From Actinomycetales bacterium (GTDB taxonomy: Bacteria > Actinomycetota > Actinomycetes > Actinomycetales > Microbacteriaceae), in contig JAFKEN010000006.1 of NCBI GenBank assembly GCA_017308515.1, forward strand, positions 416,479 to 480,478: a stretch of DNA of 64,000 nucleotides. Direction: 5' to 3'. How positions within the stretch are numbered: the stretch's first letter is position 1; each line of letters starts with the position of its first letter. The translations under genes were made by a program, and so were the position numbers. The notes below the pieces were generated by a model. The model did no database searches. It was given only the letters and a program-made list of their open reading frames with translations, and was not told the origin of the DNA. Shown one piece after another: positions 17,621-26,399 of the stretch.

Positions 17621-17626
17621 TAGAGT
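17621..17626 (+). promoter_or_regulatory. Putative -10 element
   Basis: TAGAGT lies 30 bases before the ATG at 17657. A transcript starting about 7 bases further on would include GGAAGGAG before the ATG. No good -35 is seen. Confidence 0.4.
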
Positions 17627-17656
17627 GGCGGCGATTCTGGGCGGAAGGAGCTCCCC

Positions 17657-18475
17657 ATGGCCAAGGTCACCCGCGACGAGCCCGCAGACGAGACCAGCGC
17701 TGCCGAGACGAGCGCTGCCGAGACGAGCGCCGCCGAGGCGACGACTCCCGCTCCCGTCGAGGCGACGCCGGCCGAGACCGGCGCGGTCGAGGAGGGCACG
17801 CCGGCGGCGTCCGACGACAGCGCGAGCGACGCCTCGACGACCGAGGCGGCCGCGACGCCCGCCGAGGCCGCCGCGGCATCGGCGCCGGTCGCTCCCAACG
17901 TGGTCTACGTGCAGACCCCGGCGCCGCCGCGCAAGCGCGGCAACCGCCTGGTCGGCGTCCTGCTCGCGGTCGTCGGTGCAGTCGTCTTCGCGCTGCTCTA
18001 CGCCGCCGTCGCCGCCCTGCTCATCTCGTTCCAGGTCACGGGCTCGGCCTTCGGCACCGCGTTCGGGCAGTTCCTCGGCTCGGCGTTCTTCTGGGTGCCG
18101 ACCTTCGTGTTCCTCATCGGCTTCGTGCTGCTCGTGCTGCTCGTCAACCGCAGCGGCTGGTGGTCGCACGTGCTCGGCAGCCTCGTCGTCGCGGTCTTCG
18201 TGTACTTCGGCGCGATCGGGCTCATCCTCGTCGTCGACCTGCTCCAGTTCGCCTCGCCCGACGCGCTCGGCGAGAAGTTCCGCGCCCTCGTCACCAATCC
18301 GCTCGTGATCGCCTCCGCGATCGTCGCGCGCGAGGTGTCGATCTGGGTCGGGCTCGCGATCGCCGCCCGCGGGCGGCGGGTGAAGGCGCGCAACCTCGAG
18401 GCCCGTGCGGCCTTCGACCGGGAGCTCGCCGAGAAGCGCGCCGAGCATGAGCGCGCGGCGGCCGCGGCGAGCTGA
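17657..18475 (+). CDS. Membrane protein with an Ala/Thr/Glu-rich N-terminal arm
   Basis: A 272-residue protein. The first 90 residues are low-complexity (Ala, Thr, Glu, Pro) and include three back-to-back ETSAA units. Four transmembrane helices follow (roughly 98-120, 135-160, 165-190 and 215-240), then a charged helical C-terminus (about 242-272) likely to be cytoplasmic. I do not recognise a family. A strong GGAAGGAG precedes the ATG. It overlaps the next membrane-protein gene by 29 bases, so the two are probably made together. Confidence 0.8.
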   Translation: MAKVTRDEPADETSAAETSAAETSAAEATTPAPVEATPAETGAVEEGTPAASDDSASDASTTEAAATPAEAAAASAPVAPNVVYVQTPAPPRKRGNRLVGVLLAVVGAVVFALLYAAVAALLISFQVTGSAFGTAFGQFLGSAFFWVPTFVFLIGFVLLVLLVNRSGWWSHVLGSLVVAVFVYFGAIGLILVVDLLQFASPDALGEKFRALVTNPLVIASAIVAREVSIWVGLAIAARGRRVKARNLEARAAFDRELAEKRAEHERAAAAAS

Positions 18476-18881
18476 GCCGCTCGCCGCGCTCTTCGCGACG
18501 GTCTCCTGGGCGGCGGTCGCCTTCGCCGTCGAGGGGCTGCTCGCGCTGGTGCTCGACCGCGACCCGATCCGGTCCCCGGTGGGCTCGTTCGCCGGGATCG
18601 GCGCCCTCGTCGTCACCGGGATCGCGGTCTGGCTGGTTCTGACCCTCACCGCCGCGCGCCCCGCCCCGTGGTGGGGCGTGGTGCTCGCCGCGGTGGCGGC
18701 CTACCTGGGGCCCGCCGTCGCCGCGCTGCCCGGCGGACTCGGGTTCGTGGCGGAGCAGGCGCTCAGCCCCTTCGTGCTCGCCGAGGCCCTGCTCGCCGCC
18801 GCGACGGCGCTCACGCTGTGGGTGGTGCTCCGTCGCGCCGCGATCCGCGGTGAGGCCGACCCCCGAACGCGGGAATGGTGA
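18447..18881 (+). CDS. Small four-helix membrane protein, unknown function
   Basis: A 144-residue protein with about four transmembrane helices that nearly fill it, a short Arg-rich N-terminus and a charged C-terminus. The ATG at 18447 lies inside the end of the preceding gene (29 base overlap in another frame). An in-frame ATG further upstream at 18405 would add 14 residues but would overlap more. The family is unknown. The overlap suggests translational coupling with the other membrane protein. Confidence 0.7.
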   Translation: MSARRPRRAEPLAALFATVSWAAVAFAVEGLLALVLDRDPIRSPVGSFAGIGALVVTGIAVWLVLTLTAARPAPWWGVVLAAVAAYLGPAVAALPGGLGFVAEQALSPFVLAEALLAAATALTLWVVLRRAAIRGEADPRTREW

Positions 18882-18898
18882 CGCCCCCGGCCCCCGCC

Positions 18899-18904
18899 TA
18901 GCGT
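18899..18904 (+). promoter_or_regulatory. Putative -10 element of the pilus assembly operon
   Basis: The element CTAGCGTGA contains TAGCGT; the same nine bases occur before the major pilin gene (24229-24237). The transcript would have a leader of about 105 bases before pilB, with a small hairpin (GCGTGC/GCACGC) just upstream of the GGGGGG-type ribosome-binding site. Confidence 0.45.
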
Positions 18905-19015
18905 GAGGACACACAGGGGAGCAGTCCCGGACCCGCCGGAACCCGACGCGTTCCCCGCACACGCAACGACCGGGGGGACGCTGCGTGCGCCGAGTGCACG
19001 CCGGGGGGTGGTGCC

Positions 19016-20683
19016 ATGGCCTCCCTCTCCGAGATCCTCATCATCCGCGGCCTCATGCCGATCGAGACGATCGACCAGGTCAGCGGCGAGCCCGGCGCCG
19101 ACGAGGCGCAGGTGCGCGAGCTCGTCGAGCGCGGCATCCTGACCGAGAGCCAGGTCGCCTCCGCACGCGCCGCCGAGCTCGGTCTCGCCTTCGTCGACCT
19201 CACCGAGTTCCCGGTCGACCGCTCCGCCATCGCCCTCGTGCCCGCGGGGCTCGTGCGCCGTCACGACGTGCTGCCGATCGGGCGCGACGGCGCGTCGCTG
19301 CTGCTGGCGATGTCCGATCCCCACGACGTGCTCGCCCTCGACGACGTGCGTGCGAGCGTGCCGATGCCGGTGCGCCCCGTGCTCGCCGAGCGCAGCGATC
19401 TGCTCGCCGCGATCAATCGCTTCGTGCGCAGCGACGGCGAGCTCTCCGAACTGACCACCGCGATCGTCGAGGACTCCGACGCGAGCTCCACCGACGTCGC
19501 CCTGGCCGACAGCGTCGAGGACGACGCGCCCATCGTGCGCTTCGTCAACCTGCTCATCAGTCAGGCGATCCAGGATCACGCCTCCGACATCCACATCGAG
19601 CCCGCCGAGCGCGAGGTCATGGTGCGCTACCGCATCGACGGCGTGCTGCACGAGATGAACCGGGCGCCCAAGAACATCCAGAACGGCGTCATCAGCCGGC
19701 TCAAGATCATGAGCGACATCGACATCGCCGAGCGGCGCAAGCCCCAGGACGGCCGCATGTCGGTCATGCACGCCGGTCGCAAGATCGATCTCCGCGTCGC
19801 GACCCTGCCGACCGTGTACGGCGAGAAGGTCGTCATGCGGATCCTCGACAACTCGTCGACCGGCATGGGCATGGAGCAGCTGCGCCTGCTCGAGCGCAAC
19901 GCCGCCGTCTACCGCGAGTCGTACACGAAGCCGTACGGGATGATCCTCGTCACCGGCCCGACCGGCTCCGGCAAGTCGACGACGCTCTACACGACGCTCA
20001 ACGAGGTCAGCAAGCCGGAGATCAACGTCATCACCGTCGAGGACCCGGTGGAGTACCGCCTCGCCGGCATCAACCAGGTGCAGGTCAACCCGAAGGCGGG
20101 GCTGACCTTCGCGAGCGCGCTGCGCAGCATCCTGCGATCCGACCCCGACGTCGTGCTGATCGGTGAGATCCGCGACCACGAGACGGCGCAGATCGCGATC
20201 GAGGCGGCCCTCACCGGCCACCTCGTGCTCTCGACCCTGCATACCAACGACGCCCCGAGCGCCGTCACGCGCCTCATCGAGATGGACATCGAGCCCTTCC
20301 TCGTCGGCTCGGCGCTCGACTGCGTCGTCGCGCAGCGCCTCGCGCGCAAGCTCTGCGACCGCTGCAAGGAGCCCTACCAGCATTCGCCCGAGGAGCTCGC
20401 GCACCTGCGGTTCGCCTTCGACCCGCTGCACGGCATCCCGGTGCTCCACCGCCCGGTCGGCTGCTCCTCCTGCTCGAACACCGGCTACCGCGGCCGGATC
20501 GCGCTGCACGAGGTCATGCCCGTCACCGAGGAGATCGAGCGGCTCGCGGTCGAGCGGGCCTCCGCCGCCGAGATCGGGCGGGTCGCACAGGCCCAGGGGA
20601 TGCTCACCCTGCGGCAGGACGGCTGGATGAAGGCGCAACTGGGCATGACCTCGGTCGAGGAGATCCTGAGGGTCGTCGCATGA
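19016..20683 (+). CDS. pilB: Type IV pilus extension ATPase PilB
   Basis: A 555-residue GspE/PilB-type hexameric ATPase that drives pilin polymerisation from the cytoplasmic side of the membrane. The N-terminal MshEN-like region spans about 1-150. Walker A (GPTGSGKSTT) lies near 313, the Walker B/Asp box (DPDVVLIGEIRD) near 376-387, and the His box contains STLHTND. The zinc-binding cysteine set CDRCKEPY (near 447) and CSSCSNTGYRGR (near 484) is typical of PilB and absent from PilT. It is the first gene of the pilus cluster and overlaps pilT by ATGA. Confidence 0.95.
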   Translation: MASLSEILIIRGLMPIETIDQVSGEPGADEAQVRELVERGILTESQVASARAAELGLAFVDLTEFPVDRSAIALVPAGLVRRHDVLPIGRDGASLLLAMSDPHDVLALDDVRASVPMPVRPVLAERSDLLAAINRFVRSDGELSELTTAIVEDSDASSTDVALADSVEDDAPIVRFVNLLISQAIQDHASDIHIEPAEREVMVRYRIDGVLHEMNRAPKNIQNGVISRLKIMSDIDIAERRKPQDGRMSVMHAGRKIDLRVATLPTVYGEKVVMRILDNSSTGMGMEQLRLLERNAAVYRESYTKPYGMILVTGPTGSGKSTTLYTTLNEVSKPEINVITVEDPVEYRLAGINQVQVNPKAGLTFASALRSILRSDPDVVLIGEIRDHETAQIAIEAALTGHLVLSTLHTNDAPSAVTRLIEMDIEPFLVGSALDCVVAQRLARKLCDRCKEPYQHSPEELAHLRFAFDPLHGIPVLHRPVGCSSCSNTGYRGRIALHEVMPVTEEIERLAVERASAAEIGRVAQAQGMLTLRQDGWMKAQLGMTSVEEILRVVA

Positions 20684-22896
20684 GCATCCCGGCCTACGAC
20701 CGCAACGAGCACGCGAATCAGCCGGGAGGCGACGCCGTGAAGAAGCCGATCTACGAGATCCCCGTCACCGACATGGACGCGCCGCCCTTCGGCATCCCCG
20801 GTGCCGCCGGGGCCCTCCCGCCGCACCGCGGCGAGGCCCCGCCCCCGATGTCGGGGCCGGCCCCCGTCGACTACTCGCAACTGCCGCCCCCCGCGGTCGC
20901 GGGTGGCGGCGGCGCGGCGCCGGCCCCGGCGACCCCGTCGCCGCTGCCGGCCGCCGACCACGCCGGGCGCTCGCGGTTCGCGCCGCCGAGCATGCCGGCC
21001 CCCGCTCAGGCCCCCGCTCCCGCGTCGAGCGCCGCCCCGCCGGCGGCCGGTGTCACGCCGCTGAACCCGGTGCCGCCGAGCGCACCGGCGCCGGGGATGC
21101 CGGCGCCGGGCATGTCCGCGCCGACCACGCCGCCGCCGTCCGCCGCCCCGTCGCCCGCCGGTGCGGCCTCCGGCGCGCGGCCCGACCTCGCCGACTCCGA
21201 CGAGCCGCGGATCCCGGGCTACACCCCGCCTCCGAAGATCGACCCGCTCGCGATGTTCTCGCGCGGCTCGGGCCCGGCCGGGTTCACGCCCGCGCCGGAG
21301 TTCCAGGCCGCGCCCGAGCCGCCGGCCGCGGCCGCGCCGACGCCCGAGCGGGCCCCGGCGCCGCTCGCCTTCATCCCGCGGATCGTCCCCGACGCGCCCG
21401 TCGGCCCCTCGGCGGGATCGGTTCCGCGCACCGCGCCGACCCCGGCCCTGCCGGCGCCCTCGGCTCCCGCGGCCGCGAGCGCGCCGCCGATGCTGGGACT
21501 GCCGCCGACCGGCCTGCCGGCGACCGGGATCCCGGCTCCCACCGGCGCCCAGCCCGCACCCCCCTTCGAGGCGCCCGCCTTCCCGGGCGCGGGTCTGCCC
21601 GCGCCGACGCCCGACTTCGCCGCCCTCCCGGCGCCCCCGAGCCACGCGACGATGCCGAGTCCGGGTTCGCTCGGCTCCAACCTGCCGCCCGCACCGGGAG
21701 CAGTCGTGGAGGCGCCCGAGGTCACCCCGCCGTCCTACTTCGAAGACGACGAGGATTCCCGTGCCGCACGCGAGAACGCCGACCCCGACCTCATCCAGGC
21801 CCTGCACCAGGTGCTGCTGGCCGGCGCCTCCGACCTGCACGTCTCGAGCGGGGCCGCGCCGCTGATCCGCATCGACGGCGGCCTGCGTCCCGTCGACGGC
21901 GCCCCGGTGTGGAACCGCGAGAAGGCCGAGTCGGCGCTGCGCAGCATCCTCAACGAGGCCCAGTCCGAGCGCTTCGACGAGGAGCACGAGCTCGACTTCG
22001 CCTTCACCCTCTCGGGCAACGCCCGGTTCCGCGTCAACTTCTACCAGCAGCGCGGCGCGCTCGGGGCGGCGTTCCGTCTGATCCCGACCGACATCAAGCA
22101 GCTCGCGCAGCTCGGGGTGCCCGACGTGGTCGGGGAGTTCTCGAAGCTGCCGCGCGGGCTCGTGCTCGTGACCGGTCCGACCGGTTCCGGCAAGTCGACG
22201 ACCCTCGCCGCGCTCATCGACCTCGTCAACCGCACCCGCAGCGACCACATCGTGACGGTCGAGGACCCGATCGAGTTCCTGCACAGCAACAAGCGCTCGC
22301 TCGTCAACCAGCGCGAGGTCGGCGCCGACACCCAGAGCTTCGCGAACGCGCTCAAGCACGTGCTGCGGCAGGACCCCGACGTGATCCTCATCGGCGAGCT
22401 GCGCGACCTCGAGACCATCTCGACCGCGCTCACGGCCGCCGAGACCGGTCACCTCGTGTTCGCGACGCTGCACACGCAGAGCGCCGCGACGACGATCGAC
22501 CGCGTCATCGACGTGTATCCGCCGCACCAGCAGGAGCAGGTGCGCACCCAGCTCGCGGGAACGCTGCAGGGGGTCGTGTGCCAGACCCTCGTCAAGCGCG
22601 CGAGCGGCACCGGCCGCACGGTCGCGACCGAGGTGATGTTCACGACCCCCGCGATCGCGAACCTGATCCGCGAGGGCAAGACCTATCAGGTCGCCTCGAT
22701 GCTCCAGGCCGGTGCGGCGCAGGGCATGCACACGATGGACCAGTCGCTCGCCGCGCTCGTCAACGAGGGACGCATCACGCGGGCCGCCGCGTTCGAGAAG
22801 TCCCAGGATCCGGAGACGCTCTCGCGCCTCATCACCCGGGTCGACATGGAGGGCCGCACCGACGGTGCCGCCCCGATGCGCCGAGGAGCACGCTGA
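20680..22896 (+). CDS. pilT: Type IV pilus retraction ATPase PilT with long disordered N-terminus
   Basis: A 738-residue protein whose last 370 residues are a normal PilT: DLHVSSG near 388, Walker A GPTGSGKSTT near 498, DPDVILIGELRD, and the PilT-specific LIREGKTYQ and GMHTMDQSL motifs. It lacks the PilB cysteine motifs. PilT pulls pilins back into the membrane and powers twitching and DNA uptake. Unusually, residues 20-365 are a Pro/Ala/Gly-rich low-complexity arm; ordinary PilT is about 350-400 residues long. There is no in-frame start with a good ribosome-binding site just before the core, and the ATGA overlap with pilB supports the long form. The arm may tether or regulate the motor. Confidence 0.92.
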   Translation: MSIPAYDRNEHANQPGGDAVKKPIYEIPVTDMDAPPFGIPGAAGALPPHRGEAPPPMSGPAPVDYSQLPPPAVAGGGGAAPAPATPSPLPAADHAGRSRFAPPSMPAPAQAPAPASSAAPPAAGVTPLNPVPPSAPAPGMPAPGMSAPTTPPPSAAPSPAGAASGARPDLADSDEPRIPGYTPPPKIDPLAMFSRGSGPAGFTPAPEFQAAPEPPAAAAPTPERAPAPLAFIPRIVPDAPVGPSAGSVPRTAPTPALPAPSAPAAASAPPMLGLPPTGLPATGIPAPTGAQPAPPFEAPAFPGAGLPAPTPDFAALPAPPSHATMPSPGSLGSNLPPAPGAVVEAPEVTPPSYFEDDEDSRAARENADPDLIQALHQVLLAGASDLHVSSGAAPLIRIDGGLRPVDGAPVWNREKAESALRSILNEAQSERFDEEHELDFAFTLSGNARFRVNFYQQRGALGAAFRLIPTDIKQLAQLGVPDVVGEFSKLPRGLVLVTGPTGSGKSTTLAALIDLVNRTRSDHIVTVEDPIEFLHSNKRSLVNQREVGADTQSFANALKHVLRQDPDVILIGELRDLETISTALTAAETGHLVFATLHTQSAATTIDRVIDVYPPHQQEQVRTQLAGTLQGVVCQTLVKRASGTGRTVATEVMFTTPAIANLIREGKTYQVASMLQAGAAQGMHTMDQSLAALVNEGRITRAAAFEKSQDPETLSRLITRVDMEGRTDGAAPMRRGAR

Positions 22897-24137
22897 TGGC
22901 CACCATGACCGCGAGCCGTTCGTTCGCCTACAAGAGCCGCGACGCGGCGGGCAAGTTCGTCAAGGGCAAGATGGAGGCGCCGAGCGAGGGCGCCGTCGCC
23001 GAGCGGCTCAAGGGGATGGGGCTCTCTCCCGTCGACATCCGCGAGTCCGCGGCGGGCACCGGCCTCAATCGCGAGATCGACCTCGGCGCCTTCGGCGGCG
23101 GCGTCGGCCTCAAGGACCTCGCCGTCATGTCGCGCCAGATGGCGACCATGATCAGCTCGGGCCTGTCGTTGCTGAAGACGCTGGGCATCCTCGCCGACCA
23201 GACCCAGAACAAGAAGCTCGCGAAGATCCTCGGCGAGGTCACGCACCAGGTCGAGGTCGGGCACTCGCTCTCCGACGCGCTCGCGCAGCATCCCACCGAG
23301 TTCCCGCCGCTCATGATCAACATGATCCGCGCCGGCGAGACGGGCGGGTTCCTCGAGGGGGCGATGGATTCGATCGCGGTCAACTTCGAGAAGGAGCACA
23401 AGCTCCGCTCGACCATCAAGTCGGCGATGACCTACCCGGTGATGGTCTTCATCCTCGCGATGGTCGCGGTCGTCGCGATGCTGCTGTTCATCGTGCCGAT
23501 CTTCAAGAACATGTACGAGGGGATGGGCGGCGAGCTGCCGCTGCCCACCCAGATGCTCGTGGGGATCTCGAACTCGATGGTCGTCGTGCTGCCCGTGCTC
23601 GCGGTCGCCGGCGTCGCGTTCTTCCTCTGGTGGCGCGTCAACAAGCACACCGAGCGGGTGCGCAAGGTGGTGGACCCGCTCAAGCTCCGGCTGCCGATCT
23701 TCGGCCTGCTGGGCAAGAAGATCGCGATCGCGCGCTTCAGCCGCAATCTCTCCGACATGATCCACTCGGGCGTGCCGATCCTGCAGGCGCTCGCGATCGT
23801 CGGCGAGACGAGCGGCAACTGGGTGATCGAGAACGCGACCCGGCGCGTCGCCGACTCGGTGCGCACCGGGCGCTCGATCGCGGCCCCGCTCGCCGAGGAG
23901 ACGGTGTTCCCGCCGATGGTCACGCAGATGATCGCGGTCGGCGAGGACTCCGGCGCCCTCGAGATCATGCTGAAGAAGATCGCCGAGTTCTACGACGACG
24001 AGGTGCAGGCCACCACGGAGTCGCTCACCAGCCTCATCGAGCCGCTCATGATCGCCTTCCTGGGCGTCATCGTCGGCGGGATGATCGTCGCTCTGTACCT
24101 GCCGATCTTCAACATCATCAACCTGGTGCAGCAGTGA
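22896..24137 (+). CDS. pilC: Type IV pilus platform protein PilC
   Basis: A 413-residue inner-membrane platform protein (GspF/PilC family) on which the PilB and PilT motors act. It has two T2SSF domains: the first (about 75-195) contains MISSGLSLLKTL and MIRAGETGGFLE; the second repeats the pattern with MIHSGVPILQAL and MIAVGEDSGALE. Membrane helices lie near 178-200, 222-245 and at the C-terminus (IAFLGVIVGGMIVALYLPIF). The ATG overlaps the pilT stop by one base (TGATG). Confidence 0.95.
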   Translation: MATMTASRSFAYKSRDAAGKFVKGKMEAPSEGAVAERLKGMGLSPVDIRESAAGTGLNREIDLGAFGGGVGLKDLAVMSRQMATMISSGLSLLKTLGILADQTQNKKLAKILGEVTHQVEVGHSLSDALAQHPTEFPPLMINMIRAGETGGFLEGAMDSIAVNFEKEHKLRSTIKSAMTYPVMVFILAMVAVVAMLLFIVPIFKNMYEGMGGELPLPTQMLVGISNSMVVVLPVLAVAGVAFFLWWRVNKHTERVRKVVDPLKLRLPIFGLLGKKIAIARFSRNLSDMIHSGVPILQALAIVGETSGNWVIENATRRVADSVRTGRSIAAPLAEETVFPPMVTQMIAVGEDSGALEIMLKKIAEFYDDEVQATTESLTSLIEPLMIAFLGVIVGGMIVALYLPIFNIINLVQQ

Positions 24138-24229
24138 TCTCACGCGAGGGATTCCTCCCCCCGGTTTGGGGACGCGGCGCGGGGCCTAACCCCCCCGGAC
24201 GCGGTATTACCGGGGCCGGGCGGCGTCTC

Positions 24230-24235
24230 TAGCGT
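24230..24235 (+). promoter_or_regulatory. Putative -10 element of the major pilin gene
   Basis: TAGCGT sits in the same CTAGCGTGA string as the pilB promoter and about 75 bases before the pilin ATG. A separate promoter fits the need for far more pilin than motor protein. Confidence 0.5.
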
Positions 24236-24293
24236 GAACCCGTGAGTCCAAACCGGTTGGGGGGACGGCTCGCAATCCAATCCGCAAACAAGC

Positions 24294-24300
24294 AAAAGGA
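24294..24300 (+). promoter_or_regulatory. Ribosome-binding site that fixes the pilin start at 24310
   Basis: AAAAGGA ends 9 bases before the ATG at 24310. The alternative ATG at 24301 directly abuts this site and could not be used with it. Confidence 0.65.
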
Positions 24301-24309
24301 ATGCAACTC

Positions 24310-24756
24310 ATGACTCGCATCGCTTCGGCGCTCCGCGCCCGTCTCGAGGACGTGAAGAAGAACGAGCAGGGCTTCACCCTGATCGAGCTCCTCGTCGTCG
24401 TCATCATCATCGGCATCCTGGCCGCGATCGCGATCCCGGTCTTCATCGGGGTCCAGAACAACGCGAAGGACGCCTCGGTCAAGTCCGACCTCGGCAACGC
24501 GAAGACCGCCGTCGTGGCGTACTTCACCGCGAACCCGACCGGTACGGTCGCCGCCGACGGCACGACCAAGACCGGCACGTCGGCCCTCTCCGACTACGGC
24601 TTCACCGCCACCTCCGGCAACCAGTTCAACTTCGGCTCGTCGGTGACGTCGACCTCGTTCTGCATCACGGGCAAGGGCGAGACCGGCAACTACTTCAACG
24701 TCACCGCGAACGGCGCGGTCGGCGACGGTGCCTGCACCGGCGTCACCATCCCGTAA
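24310..24756 (+). CDS. pilA: Major type IV pilin
   Basis: A 148-residue prepilin. A basic leader ends at Gly21, then mature Phe22 and the class-defining Glu26 (GFTLIELLVVVIIIGILAA), the hydrophobic helix that forms the pilus core. Cleavage and N-methylation by the peptidase encoded at 28857 would give a 127-residue pilin. The C-terminal part is short, Thr/Gly-rich, and has two cysteines (TSFCITG and DGACTG) that could form the usual disulphide loop. It has its own promoter and is followed by a hairpin that should reduce read-through into the minor pilins. Confidence 0.95.
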   Translation: MTRIASALRARLEDVKKNEQGFTLIELLVVVIIIGILAAIAIPVFIGVQNNAKDASVKSDLGNAKTAVVAYFTANPTGTVAADGTTKTGTSALSDYGFTATSGNQFNFGSSVTSTSFCITGKGETGNYFNVTANGAVGDGACTGVTIP

Positions 24757-24913
24757 GTCTCACGTCGGTGAGCGCGTGAGCGCTCGCCGCAGCGGGGGTC
24801 CCGGTCTCGCGATCGGGATCCCCGCCCACCGCCCCGACGGGGGCACGGCCGACCCCGGGGTCGGCCCTCCCGCATTCTCCGCGGACCCACCCGAAGGGCC
24901 CGTGACACACGGC

Positions 24914-24931
24914 CCCCGACGACCGTCGGGG
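24914..24931 (+). terminator. Hairpin between the major pilin and the minor pilin operon
   Basis: Bases 24914-24921 (ccccgacg) pair with 24924-24931 (cgtcgggg), with a tight loop. It lies in the 236-base gap after the pilin gene, about 60 bases before the next start. It probably acts as a partial terminator that sets the ratio of major to minor pilins. No T-run follows. Confidence 0.45.
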
Positions 24932-24992
24932 CGCAGCACCCGCCGCTCGACCCGCGACCGGCGGCTCGCACGATGAACTTGGGGGTGAGTTC

Positions 24993-26399
24993 GTGCGCAC
25001 GCTCCGCGACCGCCTGATGCGCTTGGCTCAGCCCGAGGCCGGGCTCAGCATCGTCGAGGTGCTGGTGGCCGTCATGGTGTTCATGATCGTGTCGGTCGGC
25101 ATCGCCTACGGCACCATCGCCTCTCTGCGACTCAGCCGCGACGCCCAGTCGCGCGAGGTCGCCACCAACCTCGCCGCGACCGAGATCGACGTCGTCCGTC
25201 AGATCGGCGACCCGCTGGCGGTCGTCGACGCGTCGAGTACGGCGAGCGTCGACGGCATCAGCTACACCGTCGCGCGCACCGCGAAGTGGGTCGATTCGGC
25301 CGGCAACGCCTCGAGCTGCGGGGTCGGCGGGGCCCCCCTCAAGTACAAGGCGGTCAACGTCACCGTCAGCTGGTCCGGTCAGCTCGCCGGCAACCTCTCG
25401 ATCAGCTCCGACACCATCCTCGCCCCCGAGAGCCGTCTCAACGACCCCGACGCCGGCACCCTGCTGGTGCGCGTCGTCGGCGCCGACGGTCTCCCGCGCA
25501 GCGGCGTGGCCGTCTCGGCCTCGCCCACCTCGGGCGGCGCCGCGGTGAGTCTCCCGGCCACCGACGCGCAGGGCTGCAGCTTCGCCTTCCAGGTCGTCCC
25601 CGGCACCTACACCGTCGGCGTCAGCCGCGGCGGCTACATCAGCGACAAGCAGCAGTCGGCCCCCACCGTCAGCTCGGTCGTCACCGCGGGCACGTCGACG
25701 AGCCAGAGCTTCCAGTACGACCAGGCGGGCACCTTCGCCCTCAGCTATCAGGTCGCCGGATCCACGGGCAGCCTGCGCCTGCCGAGCGACCTCGATCTCT
25801 CGTTCCTCAACTCCTACGGCGTGTACGTGCGTTCCGGCGGCTCCCCCTCGTCGGTGAGCCTGCACCCGTACCCCTCCGGTTACTCGGTCGTGGCGGGCGC
25901 CTACGCCGCGCCGACGGATTCCAGCGCCGGCTGCGTCGCGCCCGACCCCGGCTCGTGGCCTGCCGGCACCGTCGGGGGCACCGCGTATGCCGCCGGTGAG
26001 CGCCAGCCCGCGCAGGCCGCGGCTCCGGGCGGTTCCGCGAGCGTGACGGTGCCGATGGGCGGCCTCGTGGTCGGCAGCGCGAACGGCTACCAGTTCCGTG
26101 CGACCGTCGTCGCGCCGCCGAGCGGGACCGGAGACCCGGGCTGCGCGACCACCAAGACCTACACCTTCGACATGCTCACCGACGACGGCACCGCGACCCT
26201 CGCCCTGCCCTACGGCAGCTGGAAGATCGAGGCCCGCAAGTTCTCGCCCTACTGGTGGGGCGGCGGCAGCTGGAGCAGCTGGGGCAAGCCGAGCGGCGGC
26301 CTCGTCAGCGGCACCCTCTCCAGTCTCGGCCAGCTCCTGGGCACGTCGGGAGGCTCCGATCTCATCGTGACCCTCGACCCGCGGAAGCCGAGCTCATGA
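24993..26399 (+). CDS. Large minor pilin (PilV-like) with an inserted beta domain
   Basis: A 468-residue prepilin-like protein. The leader ends at Gly17, followed by LSIVEVLVAVMVFMIV with Glu22 at mature position 5. After the pilin helix, residues 150-225 contain a carboxypeptidase-regulatory/Ig-like module (LLVRVVGADGLPRSGVAV, later VPGTYTVGVSRGGY). A long Ser/Gly-rich region with paired cysteines follows. At over three times the length of the major pilin, it is suited to the pilus tip, as an adhesin or priming subunit. The GTG start follows GGGGGTGAG. It overlaps the next minor pilin gene by ATGA. Confidence 0.88.
   Translation: MRTLRDRLMRLAQPEAGLSIVEVLVAVMVFMIVSVGIAYGTIASLRLSRDAQSREVATNLAATEIDVVRQIGDPLAVVDASSTASVDGISYTVARTAKWVDSAGNASSCGVGGAPLKYKAVNVTVSWSGQLAGNLSISSDTILAPESRLNDPDAGTLLVRVVGADGLPRSGVAVSASPTSGGAAVSLPATDAQGCSFAFQVVPGTYTVGVSRGGYISDKQQSAPTVSSVVTAGTSTSQSFQYDQAGTFALSYQVAGSTGSLRLPSDLDLSFLNSYGVYVRSGGSPSSVSLHPYPSGYSVVAGAYAAPTDSSAGCVAPDPGSWPAGTVGGTAYAAGERQPAQAAAPGGSASVTVPMGGLVVGSANGYQFRATVVAPPSGTGDPGCATTKTYTFDMLTDDGTATLALPYGSWKIEARKFSPYWWGGGSWSSWGKPSGGLVSGTLSSLGQLLGTSGGSDLIVTLDPRKPSS

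Noticed and set aside
24728-24976. 82-codon frame after the pilin gene
   Set aside because: It starts inside the pilin gene, is Arg/Pro/Gly-rich with no ribosome-binding site, and overlaps the hairpin region.
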